This document shows positions 7,751-16,438 of a stretch of DNA of 33,379 nt, piece by piece. Every line of letters starts with the position of its first letter. Position 1 is the first letter of the stretch. The DNA is from Hyphomicrobiales bacterium. GTDB lineage: Bacteria > Pseudomonadota > Alphaproteobacteria > Rhizobiales > Methyloligellaceae. The stretch is taken from contig JAJFHQ010000035.1 in NCBI GenBank assembly GCA_021775525.1, positions 1 to 33,379 of the forward strand, given 5' to 3'. A model generated the notes under the pieces. That model made no database searches. It was given only the letters and a program-made list of their open reading frames with translations, and was not told where the DNA came from. The position numbers were made by a program, and so were the translations under genes.

Positions 7751-8254
7751 TCATCGCTGAGCGCGTCTCGGCTTGGCCTCGTCGAAGCATTTGGTCATGA
7801 TTTCACAGCGTTTCGGCCCGGGTGGGTGGACCCAGTCACCGCGATGGGGAGCGAGGAACGAGCAGATTTCGGTCATGCCGGTTCGCGTTAGCCAGCCATC
7901 ACGCTTGCCGCGCTTGACCGCGTAGCAGTCCGCCTTGGTTTCTTTGGGGCCAAACAGCTGATGGCCGCATTCATGGGCATAGACATACAGGCGGGCGGCC
8001 TCGGTCAGTTCCTGAAGCTTTGTCGGGTTGAGGATAATCATGCCCTTCTTGGCCCCGCCATAATCCCAGAAAGTGTGGGACATCAGCGTTGGCGTGCGCC
8101 CGCAACTCATAGATATCCCGGCGAGCTTGAGTTTGCCCGGTGCCAGCATTTTTTCCTTGGGCACCGCCCCCAGTTCCGCGGGCGCCAGCGCCCATGTCAG
8201 TGCGCCTGCTGCCAGCAGACCTGCGAGGGCTGTTAGTATTCGTAACCTAGCCAA
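7751..8254 (-). CDS. Exported HExxH metallopeptidase-like protein, copy A
   Basis: A 167-residue protein with an N-terminal hydrophobic export signal or anchor (about residues 4-25). It carries His94-Glu-Cys-Gly-His98, a zinc-protease HExxH motif, followed by Glu105-x3-Asp109 and Cys110, an arrangement like the gluzincin third-ligand motif ExxxD. Other cysteines (CGRTPT, ICSFL, GPKRC, KCF) are shared with its neighbour, which suggests disulfides in the periplasm. The start is TTG 8254, because an in-frame stop lies just upstream (complement of 8258-8260) and GAGG is eight bases before the TTG. The next gene upstream (8341-8889) is a clear paralogue. I do not recognise a named family; peptidase activity is inferred from the motif only. 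It converges with DUF2269, leaving one base between stops. Confidence 0.75.
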   Translation of the reverse strand: MARLRILTALAGLLAAGALTWALAPAELGAVPKEKMLAPGKLKLAGISMSCGRTPTLMSHTFWDYGGAKKGMIILNPTKLQELTEAARLYVYAHECGHQLFGPKETKADCYAVKRGKRDGWLTRTGMTEICSFLAPHRGDWVHPPGPKRCEIMTKCFDEAKPRRAQR

Positions 8255-8340
8255 CCGCTATACCTCATATCTCAAGAATCGTGTCTCAGGCTGTGCCGGG
8301 TGGGACCGGCGGTCAAGTCACGAGATTGTTTGTGATGTGC

Positions 8341-8889
8341 CTAGTTTCCCGCCGCGCGCGGGGCCGCTTCCAAATAGCACATGCGCATTTTCTTGCAACG
8401 CTTTGGCCCGGCGGCGTGGTCAGAAGTGCCCTTGAGCTTGGAGATGAAATCGCACACTTGCGCCAGGCCCTCTTCCTTGAGCCAACCATAGCGACGCCCG
8501 CGCTTGATGCCAAAACAGTCAGCAGCACCCTCGTTGCGGCCGATAAACTGATGCCCGCACTCATGGGCGTAAATGAACAGCTTGACCGGTGTTGGCAGGC
8601 CCTTGAGTCGGTCCGGATTGAGAATCAGGTAACCGGGATACGCGCCGCCCCAGCTGTCGAAATTTGGATCGATAACCGTGGGTCGCTTGCCGCATACCAT
8701 GCGGTGCTTGTCGATTTTGAGCTTGCCGGGTGGGATGAGCTTCACATCGGGTCCGGCCTTGGCCATGTATTCGGCCAGCGGGATATCCAGATCGGAGGTG
8801 GGCTCGGCCTGCGCGCGTGCGTCTCTGGAAGCGCCCGCAAGCAAGAGCGAGGCGCAAAGACCGAGGAGACACAAATACTTCAAGACCAT
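8341..8889 (-). CDS. Exported HExxH metallopeptidase-like protein, copy B
   Basis: A 182-residue paralogue of the downstream protein. A signal peptide (MVLKYLCLLGLCASLLLAGA, probable cleavage after ARAQA near residue 28) directs export. The core matches copy A: PPGKLKI, a Cys-Gly-x-x-Pro-Thr segment, LILNPDRL, then His109-Glu-Cys-Gly-His113 and Glu120-x3-Asp124-Cys125, RRYGWL, and conserved C-terminal cysteines including GPKRC. I use ATG 8889 with AGGA 11 bases upstream; GTG 8898 would place that site too close. It lies 32 bases after leuC and may be read from the leuC transcript. The paired copies suggest a duplication followed by divergence; the N-terminal 40 residues are unrelated between the copies. 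Confidence 0.75.
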   Translation of the reverse strand: MVLKYLCLLGLCASLLLAGASRDARAQAEPTSDLDIPLAEYMAKAGPDVKLIPPGKLKIDKHRMVCGKRPTVIDPNFDSWGGAYPGYLILNPDRLKGLPTPVKLFIYAHECGHQFIGRNEGAADCFGIKRGRRYGWLKEEGLAQVCDFISKLKGTSDHAAGPKRCKKMRMCYLEAAPRAAGN

Positions 8890-8921
8890 AGCCGGCACTA
8901 TCCTGTTTGGGAGCTGTTTCC

Positions 8922-10322
8922 CTAACCCAGTTCCCGTACATCGACGAAATGCCCGGCGATGGCCGCCGCCGCCGCCATGGCAGGCGAGACAAGGTGAGTA
9001 CGGCCCTGAAATCCCTGGCGGCCCTCAAAATTGCGGTTCGAAGTGGCCGCACAGCGTTCATGGGGCTCCAGCTTGTCCGGGTTCATTGCGAGGCACATGG
9101 AACAACCAGGCTCGCGCCATTCAAAACCGGCGTCGAGAAATATTTTATCCAGCCCTTCGGCTTCGGCCTGTTCCTTCACAAGACCTGACCCCGGCACGAT
9201 CATGGCGCTGACATGGTCAGAGATTGTCTTGCCCTTGATCACTTCTGCGGCTGCGCGCAAGTCCTCGATACGGCCATTGGTGCAGGAGCCGATGAACGCG
9301 CGGTCGATGCTGATGTCCTGCACCTTGGTCCCCGGCGTCAGGCCCATATATTCGAGTGAACGGCGCATGGAGGCCTTCATGCCTTCATCATCGACATTGT
9401 CGGGGTCCGGCACTTCGCCGGTAACCGCCACAACGTTTTCCGGGCTGGTGCCCCAGGTGACGATAGGCGGTAGTGAAGCGGCATCGAGCGTGATTTCCTT
9501 GTCGAACACCGCGTCGTCATCCGAATTCAGCGTCTTCCAGTAGGCGAGTGCCTGTTCCCACCCGGCCCCCTTTGGCGATTTCGGGCGGCCCTTGAGATAC
9601 TCAAAGGTTTTTTCATCGGGCGCGATCAGCCCGGCACGCGCACCACCCTCGATGGTCATGTTGCAGACGGTCATACGCCCTTCCATGGAAAGGGATCGTA
9701 TGGCCTCACCGGCATATTCAATGACGTAACCCGTGCCGCCTGCGGTGCCGATTTGGCCAATGATGGCAAGGATGATGTCCTTGGCGGTGATGCCCGGTGG
9801 CAATTCACCGTTCACGGTCACCCGCATATTCTTGGATTTCTTCTGTATCAGCGTCTGGGTGGCCAGCACGTGCTCAACCTCGGATGTTCCGATGCCGTGC
9901 GCCAGCGCGCCAAAAGCGCCGTGTGTGGCGGTATGACTGTCGCCGCACACGATGGTCGTGCCGGGCAGCGTAAAGCCCTGTTCTGGTCCAATCACGTGGA
10001 CGATGCCCTGGCGCACGTCCACCTCATTGAAATACTCAACGCCGAACTCTGCGCAGTTCTTCGCCAGTGTGTCGACCTGGAGTTTCGCTTCCGGGTCTTT
10101 GATTTCCTGCCCCCGGTCGGTGGTCGGAACATTATGATCCACCACGGCCAAGGTCTTTTCGGGCGAACGCACCTTGCGGCCAGTCTCGCGCAAACCCTCG
10201 AAAGCCTGCGGGCTGGTCACTTCGTGGGTGAGGTGACGGTCGATATAGATAAGGCAGGTCCCGTCATCGGCTTCATCGATCAGATGGTCATCCCAGATTT
10301 TGTCGTAGAGCGTTTTGCCCAT
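8922..10322 (-). CDS. leuC: 3-isopropylmalate dehydratase large subunit
   Basis: Large iron-sulfur subunit of isopropylmalate isomerase, working with LeuD. The 466-residue length is standard. It begins [15 protein letters not shown] and shows [67 protein letters not shown] and the paired cysteines of [11 protein letters not shown]; the three cysteines hold the [4Fe-4S] cluster. RNFEGRQG near the C-terminus is also diagnostic. The ATG at 10322 has AGGAG nine bases upstream, whereas the in-frame GTG at 10328 is too close to it. A good promoter candidate lies at 10364-10392. leuD is not adjacent: five accessory genes on this strand or opposite lie between them. Confidence 0.98.
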   Translation of the reverse strand: MGKTLYDKIWDDHLIDEADDGTCLIYIDRHLTHEVTSPQAFEGLRETGRKVRSPEKTLAVVDHNVPTTDRGQEIKDPEAKLQVDTLAKNCAEFGVEYFNEVDVRQGIVHVIGPEQGFTLPGTTIVCGDSHTATHGAFGALAHGIGTSEVEHVLATQTLIQKKSKNMRVTVNGELPPGITAKDIILAIIGQIGTAGGTGYVIEYAGEAIRSLSMEGRMTVCNMTIEGGARAGLIAPDEKTFEYLKGRPKSPKGAGWEQALAYWKTLNSDDDAVFDKEITLDAASLPPIVTWGTSPENVVAVTGEVPDPDNVDDEGMKASMRRSLEYMGLTPGTKVQDISIDRAFIGSCTNGRIEDLRAAAEVIKGKTISDHVSAMIVPGSGLVKEQAEAEGLDKIFLDAGFEWREPGCSMCLAMNPDKLEPHERCAATSNRNFEGRQGFQGRTHLVSPAMAAAAAIAGHFVDVRELG

Positions 10323-10363
10323 TTTCACATACTCCTGCGGCGTTCGTTTGCGCTTTTCACGTT

Positions 10364-10392
10364 CTGATAGCGCTTTGCGCGCGCGCTGACAA
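10364..10392 (-). promoter_or_regulatory. Candidate sigma-70 promoter of leuC
   Basis: On the minus strand TTGTCA (complement of 10387-10392) and TATCAG (complement of 10364-10369) are separated by 17 bases. Transcription would start about 35 bases before the leuC ATG. The spacer contains a GCGCGCGCGC run. Confidence 0.5.
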
Positions 10393-10448
10393 TTCCTTGT
10401 GAAGAGTTCGTAGCCTCAAACACAGTTGCATCTATATTGATTTTGGTC

Positions 10449-10457
10449 TGCTATAAT
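10449..10457 (+). promoter_or_regulatory. Extended -10 promoter element for the small exported protein
   Basis: TGCTATAAT is a perfect extended -10 element (TGn followed by TATAAT). No good -35 is present at 16-18 bases, which is acceptable for extended -10 promoters. Transcription would start near 10463, and the coding start is at 10500. Confidence 0.5.
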
Positions 10458-10499
10458 TCAATTCATATAAGAACTGTGATGGCATGGAGGAAATGTCCC

Positions 10500-10925
10500 A
10501 TGAAAAAAATATTGGCCGTAATGGCACTCTCAACAGTTATTCCATTTTCCGGAGCAGCTCAGGCAAATGACTTCCCAAACTGGCCAGTCAGCGCGACGTG
10601 CAAGTCCGGTGACAGCAGCTGTGTGCCTTTCGAGGTATTTGCCCGCGGACAGATTTCAGGCACCTGGAACACATTGCCGCCCAAAGCGCGCACGGCCTGT
10701 GTGTCCAAAACCGTGAGTGTCGAAAAAAGCTATCGCCTGCTCCAGAGCTGCCTGACCAACGCCATGCAGGAACTTCTGAGAGGCCAGCAGCGCAATCCGG
10801 AAGGGGGTCAAGTTGTCCAGCTCACGCCCATGGCGAAGACCCCGCCGCCGCCTGCACCACCTGCAGCCGCCGCTCCTGAGGCACCGGCACCAACAACGGC
10901 ACCTGAAGCGGCAAAACCGCAATAA
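10500..10925 (+). CDS. Small exported protein of unknown function with Ala/Pro-rich tail
   Basis: A 141-residue protein that starts at ATG 10500 behind GGAGG. A signal peptide (MKKILAVMALSTVIPFSGAAQA, cleavage near residue 22) indicates export. The mature part of about 90 residues has four cysteines (ATCKSGDSSCVPF, TACVSK, QSCLTN) that could form two disulfides. The last 35 or so residues are a low-complexity Pro/Ala segment (PPPPAPPAAAAPEAPAP) that may act as a periplasmic spacer. I do not recognise a family. It is followed after 31 bases by the aminotransferase gene on the same strand, so the two may share a transcript, although there is no obvious functional link. Confidence 0.75.
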   Translation: MKKILAVMALSTVIPFSGAAQANDFPNWPVSATCKSGDSSCVPFEVFARGQISGTWNTLPPKARTACVSKTVSVEKSYRLLQSCLTNAMQELLRGQQRNPEGGQVVQLTPMAKTPPPPAPPAAAAPEAPAPTTAPEAAKPQ

Positions 10926-10956
10926 GGCTTCAGCAGCACACAACCCGGGGCGGACC

Positions 10957-12273
10957 ATGAATAAAGACCTGCGAGAAGCCGCGCGCGATCATCTCGTACG
11001 CTACGGCCAGGGAGACATCGAGAAACTCTATGTTTCGGCAAAGGGCGCGACCGTCACTGACGATGAGGGCCGTGAAATACTCGATTTCACCTCGGGTCAG
11101 ATGTGCGCCACGCTGGGCCATAGCCACCCGGCGATCGTCAAGGCGATAAAGTCTGGCGCTGAAGACTCGATCCACCTGTTCTCGGGCATGATCCCGGAGG
11201 CCGTGGCCAAGCTGGCAAAGAAGCTTGGCCAATGGCTGCCAAAGCCGCTCTCGCGCTCGATGTTCGTCAATACAGGCAGCGAGAGCAACGAAGCGGCTCT
11301 GCGCATGGCCAAGATGGTCACCGGCGGCTACGAGGTCATTGCCATGGGCGGATCCTGGCACGGGGTGACGGGGCAGGCGGCAGCCATGTCTTTCGCCAGC
11401 GAGCGTCATGGCTACGGTCCGAAAGTGCACGGCGTCTCGGCCATCCCCGAGCCCTATTCCTACCGCTGTCCGATTGGGCATTGCCGCGATAAATGCGACA
11501 TGAGTTGCATGAAAGTGGGCCTCAAAATGTTCGATATGACGTCGGAGGGCGCGCCCGCCGCGATCATTGCCGAGCCTATATTGAGTGCCGGTGGCGTGAT
11601 CATCCCACCCGATGGCTATTTCAAGAAACTCAAGGACGAAGCTTCAAGGCGCGGCATGATGCTGATTTTTGATGAAGCCCAGACTGCCTTTGGGCGGATC
11701 GGCGAAAAGTTTGCTGCCACGGGGCTTGGCGTCACTCCCGACATCATGACGGTTTCAAAAACGCTTGGTGGCGGATTGCCGCTTGCGGCGACCATCACGT
11801 CAGATGAGGTTGAGGAAAAGGCCCACGCGAAGGGCTATTCCTACTATACGAGTCACGTTTCCGATCCCCTACCTGCACTTGCCGGGCTGGCGGTTCTGGA
11901 AACGGTTGAGAAGGAAAACCTTCTCGAGCGCGCCAAGGAGATGGGCGCTTATTTGCGCAAGAATCTCGATAGTCTGCAGCAGAAATATGAGGCCATTGGT
12001 GAAATACGCGGTCAGGGCCTGCTCATGGGTATTGACCTGGTGAAAGACCGGGAAAGCCGCGAGCCGCATCTGGAGCTTGGTGATATCACCACAAAGCGCT
12101 GCATGGAGATGGGGTTGTCCATGAATATCAAGCGCCGCCCCGAGCGCGGTGCGGTGTGGCGCATCGCACCACCGCTTACCGTCTCGAAGGACGAGCTCGA
12201 TAAAGGTACCGAAATTCTCGACCAGGCGCTCAGGGAAAGCCTGGATGAGTTGGCAGGGAACGGGGCCGGTTAA
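10957..12273 (+). CDS. Class III PLP enzyme, 2,2-dialkylglycine decarboxylase-like
   Basis: A 438-residue PLP-dependent class III aminotransferase that closely resembles 2,2-dialkylglycine decarboxylase in length and in many segments: LDFTSGQM near residue 42, NTGSESNEAALRMAKMVTG, AEPILSAGGVI, IFDEAQTAFGR, SKTLGGGLPLAA, YTSHVSDPLPALAGL and LSMNIKRRP. Lys268 should form the Schiff base, Asp239 should contact the PLP nitrogen, and Gln48 matches the glutamine associated with decarboxylation in the Burkholderia enzyme. An insertion near residue 171 carries four cysteines (Cys171, 176, 180, 184) that I do not remember from the characterised enzyme. The substrate could be a dialkylglycine or another amino acid; decarboxylation-dependent transamination is an inference from similarity. 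It ends three bases before the convergent rplS stop, leaving no room for a terminator between them. Confidence 0.82.
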   Translation: MNKDLREAARDHLVRYGQGDIEKLYVSAKGATVTDDEGREILDFTSGQMCATLGHSHPAIVKAIKSGAEDSIHLFSGMIPEAVAKLAKKLGQWLPKPLSRSMFVNTGSESNEAALRMAKMVTGGYEVIAMGGSWHGVTGQAAAMSFASERHGYGPKVHGVSAIPEPYSYRCPIGHCRDKCDMSCMKVGLKMFDMTSEGAPAAIIAEPILSAGGVIIPPDGYFKKLKDEASRRGMMLIFDEAQTAFGRIGEKFAATGLGVTPDIMTVSKTLGGGLPLAATITSDEVEEKAHAKGYSYYTSHVSDPLPALAGLAVLETVEKENLLERAKEMGAYLRKNLDSLQQKYEAIGEIRGQGLLMGIDLVKDRESREPHLELGDITTKRCMEMGLSMNIKRRPERGAVWRIAPPLTVSKDELDKGTEILDQALRESLDELAGNGAG

Positions 12274-12276
12274 CGG

Positions 12277-12981
12277 CTACGCGTCTTTTTTGCCGTCGTC
12301 GTCCTTGGCGTCTTCTGCCTCGGCCACGGCCTCGTCGACTGTGGCTTCGGCCATCAAGGCCTTGGCCTGGTTCACCCAGTCCTCACGCTCAATACGGCCC
12401 TTGAAGCTCAGCACTTCGTCCACATTGGCGATGTCATCGTCGCTCCAGTTTGCGATTTGTTCGAACTGGGTGACGCCGATTTTTTCCAGGCGCTTGATGA
12501 GTTCCTCGCCCACGCCCTTGATCTGCGTGAGATCGTCCGCCTCGCCCTTGGGCTTGGTGAAACCCTTGAACTCCTTGGATGCCTTCTTGCGGGCTGCTGC
12601 TGCTGCCTTGCCCTTGGCACGCGCATCGCGATGCTCAGGAATACGAGCTGACTTGCCCCGACGTCCGCGCAGGTAATACAGCTTGGCGCGGCGTACATGA
12701 CCGCGGCGCACCACCTCGATATTGGCAATCTGCGGTGAGTAGACCGGAAATACACGCTCCACGCCCTCACCGTAGGAAATCTTGCGGACCGTAAAGCTCT
12801 CGTGCAGTCCTCCGCCGTCACGGGCAATGACGACGCCCTCGTAAATCTGCACGCGCTCGCGCTCGCCGTCCTTCACCTTGACGGAAACTTTCAGCGTGTC
12901 ACCGGGACCAAATTCAGGAATTCCGCGCTTGGCTTCGAGCTCTTGCGCATGTTCTTTTTCAATCTCTTCGATGATGTTCAT
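12277..12981 (-). CDS. rplS: 50S ribosomal protein L19 with C-terminal helix-hairpin-helix domain
   Basis: Residues 1 to about 118 are ordinary L19 ([68 protein letters not shown]), located at the 30S/50S interface. After a Lys/Ala-rich linker (120-148), residues about 149-209 form a second domain: [26 protein letters not shown], then [17 protein letters not shown]. This is the helix-hairpin-helix-like module that I know from the C-terminus of alphaproteobacterial L21 and some NuoE proteins, and an acidic tail follows it. At 234 residues it is nearly twice the usual 115-130. ATG 12981 has AAAGG eight bases upstream; the ATG at 12987 is too close. An opposing gene separates it from trmD, so it needs its own promoter (see 13101-13129). 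Confidence 0.95.
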   Translation of the reverse strand: MNIIEEIEKEHAQELEAKRGIPEFGPGDTLKVSVKVKDGERERVQIYEGVVIARDGGGLHESFTVRKISYGEGVERVFPVYSPQIANIEVVRRGHVRRAKLYYLRGRRGKSARIPEHRDARAKGKAAAAARKKASKEFKGFTKPKGEADDLTQIKGVGEELIKRLEKIGVTQFEQIANWSDDDIANVDEVLSFKGRIEREDWVNQAKALMAEATVDEAVAEAEDAKDDDGKKDA

Positions 12982-13066
12982 CTTCATAACCTTTCGTCAG
13001 GACGGCTACCGTATCCGGCGCGCGCCATTCTTTTTGATTGGCAGTCTTTTTTTTGAAGTAGCCCCC

Positions 13067-13090
13067 TCACCATTGTTCAATGCCGGGTGA
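13067..13090 (-). promoter_or_regulatory. Hairpin at the predicted 5' end of the rplS leader
   Basis: On the minus strand TCAC and GTGA flank CATTG and CAATG, forming two stacked helices with a CCGG bulge. It starts a few bases after the predicted rplS transcription start and about 85 bases before the coding start. It may be a ribosomal-protein leader or only a stability element. Confidence 0.3.
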
Positions 13091-13100
13091 CTTGGCGCGT

Positions 13101-13129
13101 TATCTACAGCAGATGCAATTATTTGTCGA
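13101..13129 (-). promoter_or_regulatory. Candidate promoter for rplS
   Basis: On the minus strand TCGACA (complement of 13124-13129) and TAGATA (complement of 13101-13106) have a 17-base spacer. The remaining 12982-13184 interval shows no other clear promoter in this direction. Confidence 0.35.
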
Positions 13130-13184
13130 TAGATGGATTAGAATTCATGTCACTTGGCAAATTGATTCGATTCGCAGTTGGTAA

Positions 13185-13760
13185 ATGCCCCAGAAGACCA
13201 GACCGCCTTCACAGCTCCTTTGCGTCCTCGTCCTCGTTCTTCTTGCCGCGCAGGCGCTCATACTTTTCTGGATGGGCCGTGTTCCCATCTGCGAATGCGG
13301 ATATGTGAAGCTGTGGCACGGGCAAGTGATCAGCTCGGAGAATTCCCAGCATATTTCCGACTGGTACACCCCCTCACATATCATCCACGGATTTATCTTC
13401 TACTGGTTCACCTGGTACATTCGCCCGAAATGGTCCGTGGTGGCGCGACTTGTCGTTGCGATATTCGTTGAGTCTGCATGGGAAATTCTCGAGAACACGG
13501 ACATGATCATTAACCGTTACCGCGAAGCGACCATCTCGCTCGATTATTACGGCGATTCAATACTCAATTCCGTCTCAGACACAATCGCCGCACTTCTCGG
13601 TTTTTTGCTGGCCTGGCGTTTGCCGGTCGCCGCAACGCTCATAATAGCGATTTTCTTTGAGTTGCTCACAGGTGTGATCATCCGTGACAATCTCACTCTG
13701 AACATCATCATGCTTTTGTATCCACTCGAAGCCATTCGGTTATGGCAGGGCGGTACATAA
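13185..13760 (+). CDS. DUF2585-family membrane protein
   Basis: A 191-residue integral membrane protein with about five hydrophobic segments. It matches the DUF2585 (UPF0314) family known mainly from alphaproteobacteria: [43 protein letters not shown], then [23 protein letters not shown] and [20 protein letters not shown]. The many polar and charged residues conserved in these loops (ENSQH, YTPSH, ESAWE) suggest an enzyme or transporter site inside the membrane, but the function is unknown. The start at ATG 13185 has no strong ribosome binding site. It sits in the opposite direction between rplS and the trmD operon. Confidence 0.9.
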   Translation: MPQKTRPPSQLLCVLVLVLLAAQALILFWMGRVPICECGYVKLWHGQVISSENSQHISDWYTPSHIIHGFIFYWFTWYIRPKWSVVARLVVAIFVESAWEILENTDMIINRYREATISLDYYGDSILNSVSDTIAALLGFLLAWRLPVAATLIIAIFFELLTGVIIRDNLTLNIIMLLYPLEAIRLWQGGT

Positions 13761-13769
13761 CCAATTTAC

Positions 13770-14369
13770 TTAGTCCCTGATGATTGGCACCTGGGGTGCA
13801 GACTCGAGCGAAAGATCGCCAGTTAGCCTTGGGTCATCAGCTATCTCGATTTTGCGTTCATAGGCGGTGAAGCCTGAGCGAAGATAGAACTCCAATGCCC
13901 TGGGGTGGTCGAGGGTGCATGTGTGAAGCCAGAAGCGCTCGATTGGCCGGGACCATGCTGTCTCAACGGCTCGCTTCATCAATGCGCGGCCCACACCGGT
14001 TCCGACGAGCTTTGGTGTGACTCCAAAAAAACTGAGCTCGCAGTAATTTGCCGTTCTGAAATCCAGCTCAATCAGACCTTCATCTAGCCCACCGCACTCG
14101 AGTGCATAGACCTCATGCTCCGGATGGGTGACGATTGAAGCGATGTCCTCTTTCGGCATGAAAAGCCGCGAGAACCAGAGCAGATCAATTCCGATCCGGC
14201 GATAGACTTCCAGATACCATTCGACATCAGGATTTTTAACGCGCCTCAGGTCACCCGGCAGCGGTGGCAATTCGCTCTCGGCTGGAGGTTTTATCGTCAT
14301 TTCCAGATAAGTAACCACCGCGGCGATCTTGCCGGGGGGCACATTGGTGAACTGACTCGAACCGGACAT
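13770..14369 (-). CDS. GNAT-family N-acetyltransferase
   Basis: A 199-residue protein with a GNAT acetyltransferase domain in its C-terminal half. Acetyl-CoA-binding motif A is FFGVTPKLVGTGVGRALMKRAVETAW near residue 114, followed by WLHTCTLDHPRALEFYLRSGFTAYER, the typical motif B. The N-terminal part (PPGKIAAVVTYLEM, WYLEVYRRIGIDLLWFSRL) resembles acetyltransferases of unknown substrate found beside trmD in other alphaproteobacteria, as far as I recall. The start is ATG 14369 with GGAAG eight bases upstream; an upstream extension to 14414 would overlap trmD. It lies 20 bases after trmD and is probably the last gene of that operon. Confidence 0.85.
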   Translation of the reverse strand: MSGSSQFTNVPPGKIAAVVTYLEMTIKPPAESELPPLPGDLRRVKNPDVEWYLEVYRRIGIDLLWFSRLFMPKEDIASIVTHPEHEVYALECGGLDEGLIELDFRTANYCELSFFGVTPKLVGTGVGRALMKRAVETAWSRPIERFWLHTCTLDHPRALEFYLRSGFTAYERKIEIADDPRLTGDLSLESAPQVPIIRD

Positions 14370-14389
14370 ATTTATTACTTCCAGAGTTA

Positions 14390-15106
14390 TCAGGACTTTT
14401 TTTGCCTGTCCCACAGATCAGGCCGTCTTTCCCTCGTTGTTTCCTCCGCTTGTGCGTGACGCCACTCAGCGATTTTTTTATGGTCACCGGAGAGGAGGAT
14501 ATCTGGGATTTTGCGACCCTCCCATTCACGAGGGCGTGTGTATTGGGGATATTCCAGCAGACCCTGCTCGAAACTCTCAGATACAAGAGACTCTGCATCG
14601 CCAAGGACGTCCGGCAGTAGCCGGACGCACGCCTCGACCAGCGCGCAGGCCGCAACTTCGCCGCCTGCCAGCACGAAATCCCCAATCGATATTTCTTCGA
14701 TATCGCGGGCTTCCAACACGCGCTGGTCCAGGCCCTCGAAACGCCCGCACAGCAGGGTCACACCGGGACCGGCAGAAAGCGCATGTGCTTTTTCCTGGGT
14801 GAGAGGCGCCCCGCGTGGTGAGAGATACACCATCGGGGTATCGGGCATTTTCGCCGCTGCCGTATCAAGTGCCGGTCCAATGACGTCGGCTCGCATCACC
14901 ATACCCGGACCCCCGCCTGCAGGCGTGTCATCAACCGAGCGGTGCTTGTCCTTGGCAAAATCGCGAATATCCATCACGTCAAGCGTCCACACTCCCTGTT
15001 CCAGCGCCTTGCCGATCAAGCTCGCCCCAAGCGGTCCGGGAAATATTTCCGGCAAGATGGTGAGTATGCGCGCGGTCCAGGCAGGTTTCATGGGTCGGGC
15101 CACCAT
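14390..15106 (-). CDS. trmD: tRNA (guanine37-N1)-methyltransferase
   Basis: SPOUT-class methyltransferase that adds N1-methyl to G37 of tRNAs to prevent frameshifting. Recognised from [69 protein letters not shown] and [16 protein letters not shown], which include the trefoil-knot SAM site and the catalytic aspartate of the SGDH segment. The ATG at 15106 lies two bases after the adenylate cyclase stop; ATG 15091 ([11 protein letters not shown]) is an equally plausible start, since neither has a strong ribosome binding site. In most bacteria rimM directly precedes trmD; here a cyclase intervenes. Confidence 0.97.
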   Translation of the reverse strand: MVARPMKPAWTARILTILPEIFPGPLGASLIGKALEQGVWTLDVMDIRDFAKDKHRSVDDTPAGGGPGMVMRADVIGPALDTAAAKMPDTPMVYLSPRGAPLTQEKAHALSAGPGVTLLCGRFEGLDQRVLEARDIEEISIGDFVLAGGEVAACALVEACVRLLPDVLGDAESLVSESFEQGLLEYPQYTRPREWEGRKIPDILLSGDHKKIAEWRHAQAEETTRERRPDLWDRQKKS

Positions 15107-15108
15107 CT

Positions 15109-16386
15109 TCAGGCTGGAAGTGCATGTTTCAGGAACCAGGTTTCCACGGACCCGACCCCCTTGATGTCGATGTGTCCGCGCGGCTCAAAGTGGTAGCTCT
15201 CCCCGAGCGCCTGCACAACCTCACCCGAAACATGGACCTGGCCGGCGAGACCGTGGGATTCCAGCCGCGACGCCAGATTGACCGTTTCACCCCAGACATC
15301 ATAGGAAAACTTGTTTGTGCCGATCACGCCTGCCATCACCGGTCCAATCGCCATGCCGATCCTGATTTCCAGGTTCATCCCGTGTTTGTCGGAGATTTTC
15401 TCAACGGCGCCCGGAAGCTGAAGTGCGACACTGGACAGGCGGGAGGCATGGTCCTCCAACGGCTCGATGACACCGCAAACCGCCATATAACCGTCCCCGA
15501 TCGTTTTGATTTTCTCTACCCCCTGCTCGAACACGATCCTGTCGAACTCGGTAAAAATTTCATCGAGTATATTGAGCGTTTTTTCCGCGCCGAGCCGCTG
15601 GGCGAGAGGGGTGAAGCCCGCCAGGTCGGTAAACATGACCGAGGCATGGGGGATGCTGTCTGCGATTCGCTCGCCGGGGTCTGATTTCAGCCGTTCCGCC
15701 ACCGCTCCGGGAAGAATATTAGCCAGCAGATGATCCGCCTCCGCGCGGGCGCGGTCGGCCAGAGTGAAGGCGTAGGCCACAATGACGGCGATGATGCAGC
15801 CGGTCGTGACTAGGGACGAAATGTAGAGATTGTTGAGCAGTATCTCGTCCGCCTGAATGAGCGCATTTTCAGTCGGGAACAGGAAATATGTCACAAGGTG
15901 AAGGACGAGGCCCGAGATGATCGTCACGCCGACCAGCCAGAGCCTTTCTAGCCCGAATATGGCGAACGGGATCGCCGCCGCGATCATATAGTTCAGCTGC
16001 ACACCCGACTCGCGCCCGAGCGTCATCACGAAAAAGAACAGCGCCGCGAACTCCACCACGGCGATGATGATCGCTGCCGCAATTTCTCCAAAGCGATGGG
16101 CGAGGGGGATAAGAAGTACGCCGAAGCCGAGCGCCAGATTGACGATCACGAGAGTGAAGTATTTCTCCTCGTCCATCAGCATGAACTGGACTGCAAACAC
16201 AAAGGAAAAGATCGAGATCAGGAACACGGTGACGTTGATCACCATGAGCCGCCTTCGCACGCGCACGGGGTACTCTTGCGTGCCAATCTCGGCCACGGGC
16301 GCGAGCCGGCTGATCCATGCGGTTATGAACTCACCGGCTCCGGACATCTTCGCCCGGTTGTTCGTCATCTTGAGAGGTGCTCCCAT
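15109..16386 (-). CDS. Membrane-anchored class III adenylate cyclase
   Basis: A 425-residue protein with six hydrophobic helices (about residues 48-210), a short linker ([16 protein letters not shown], a conserved dimerising helix) and a C-terminal class III cyclase domain (about 245-420). Metal-binding aspartates are Asp254 ([12 protein letters not shown]) and Asp298 ([10 protein letters not shown]). Adenine recognition is by Lys294 and Asp363 ([16 protein letters not shown]), and Asn370/Arg374 are the transition-state residues, so it should make cAMP rather than cGMP. It should be active as a homodimer at the inner membrane. The start is uncertain: 16386, 16368 and 16347 are all in frame. 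Its position between rimM and trmD, two bases before trmD, ties its expression to ribosome genes. No cAMP-binding regulator is in the window. Confidence 0.93.
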   Translation of the reverse strand: MGAPLKMTNNRAKMSGAGEFITAWISRLAPVAEIGTQEYPVRVRRRLMVINVTVFLISIFSFVFAVQFMLMDEEKYFTLVIVNLALGFGVLLIPLAHRFGEIAAAIIIAVVEFAALFFFVMTLGRESGVQLNYMIAAAIPFAIFGLERLWLVGVTIISGLVLHLVTYFLFPTENALIQADEILLNNLYISSLVTTGCIIAVIVAYAFTLADRARAEADHLLANILPGAVAERLKSDPGERIADSIPHASVMFTDLAGFTPLAQRLGAEKTLNILDEIFTEFDRIVFEQGVEKIKTIGDGYMAVCGVIEPLEDHASRLSSVALQLPGAVEKISDKHGMNLEIRIGMAIGPVMAGVIGTNKFSYDVWGETVNLASRLESHGLAGQVHVSGEVVQALGESYHFEPRGHIDIKGVGSVETWFLKHALPA

Positions 16387-16438
16387 AAGGACCAGATCAT
16401 CTGAAATAACCAGTCTACCGGGTTGGACGCACGGAGTC

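Noticed and set aside
10376-10388. GCGCGCGCGC run as a Z-DNA or repeat element
   Set aside because: It is too short, and it falls inside the spacer of the leuC promoter candidate.
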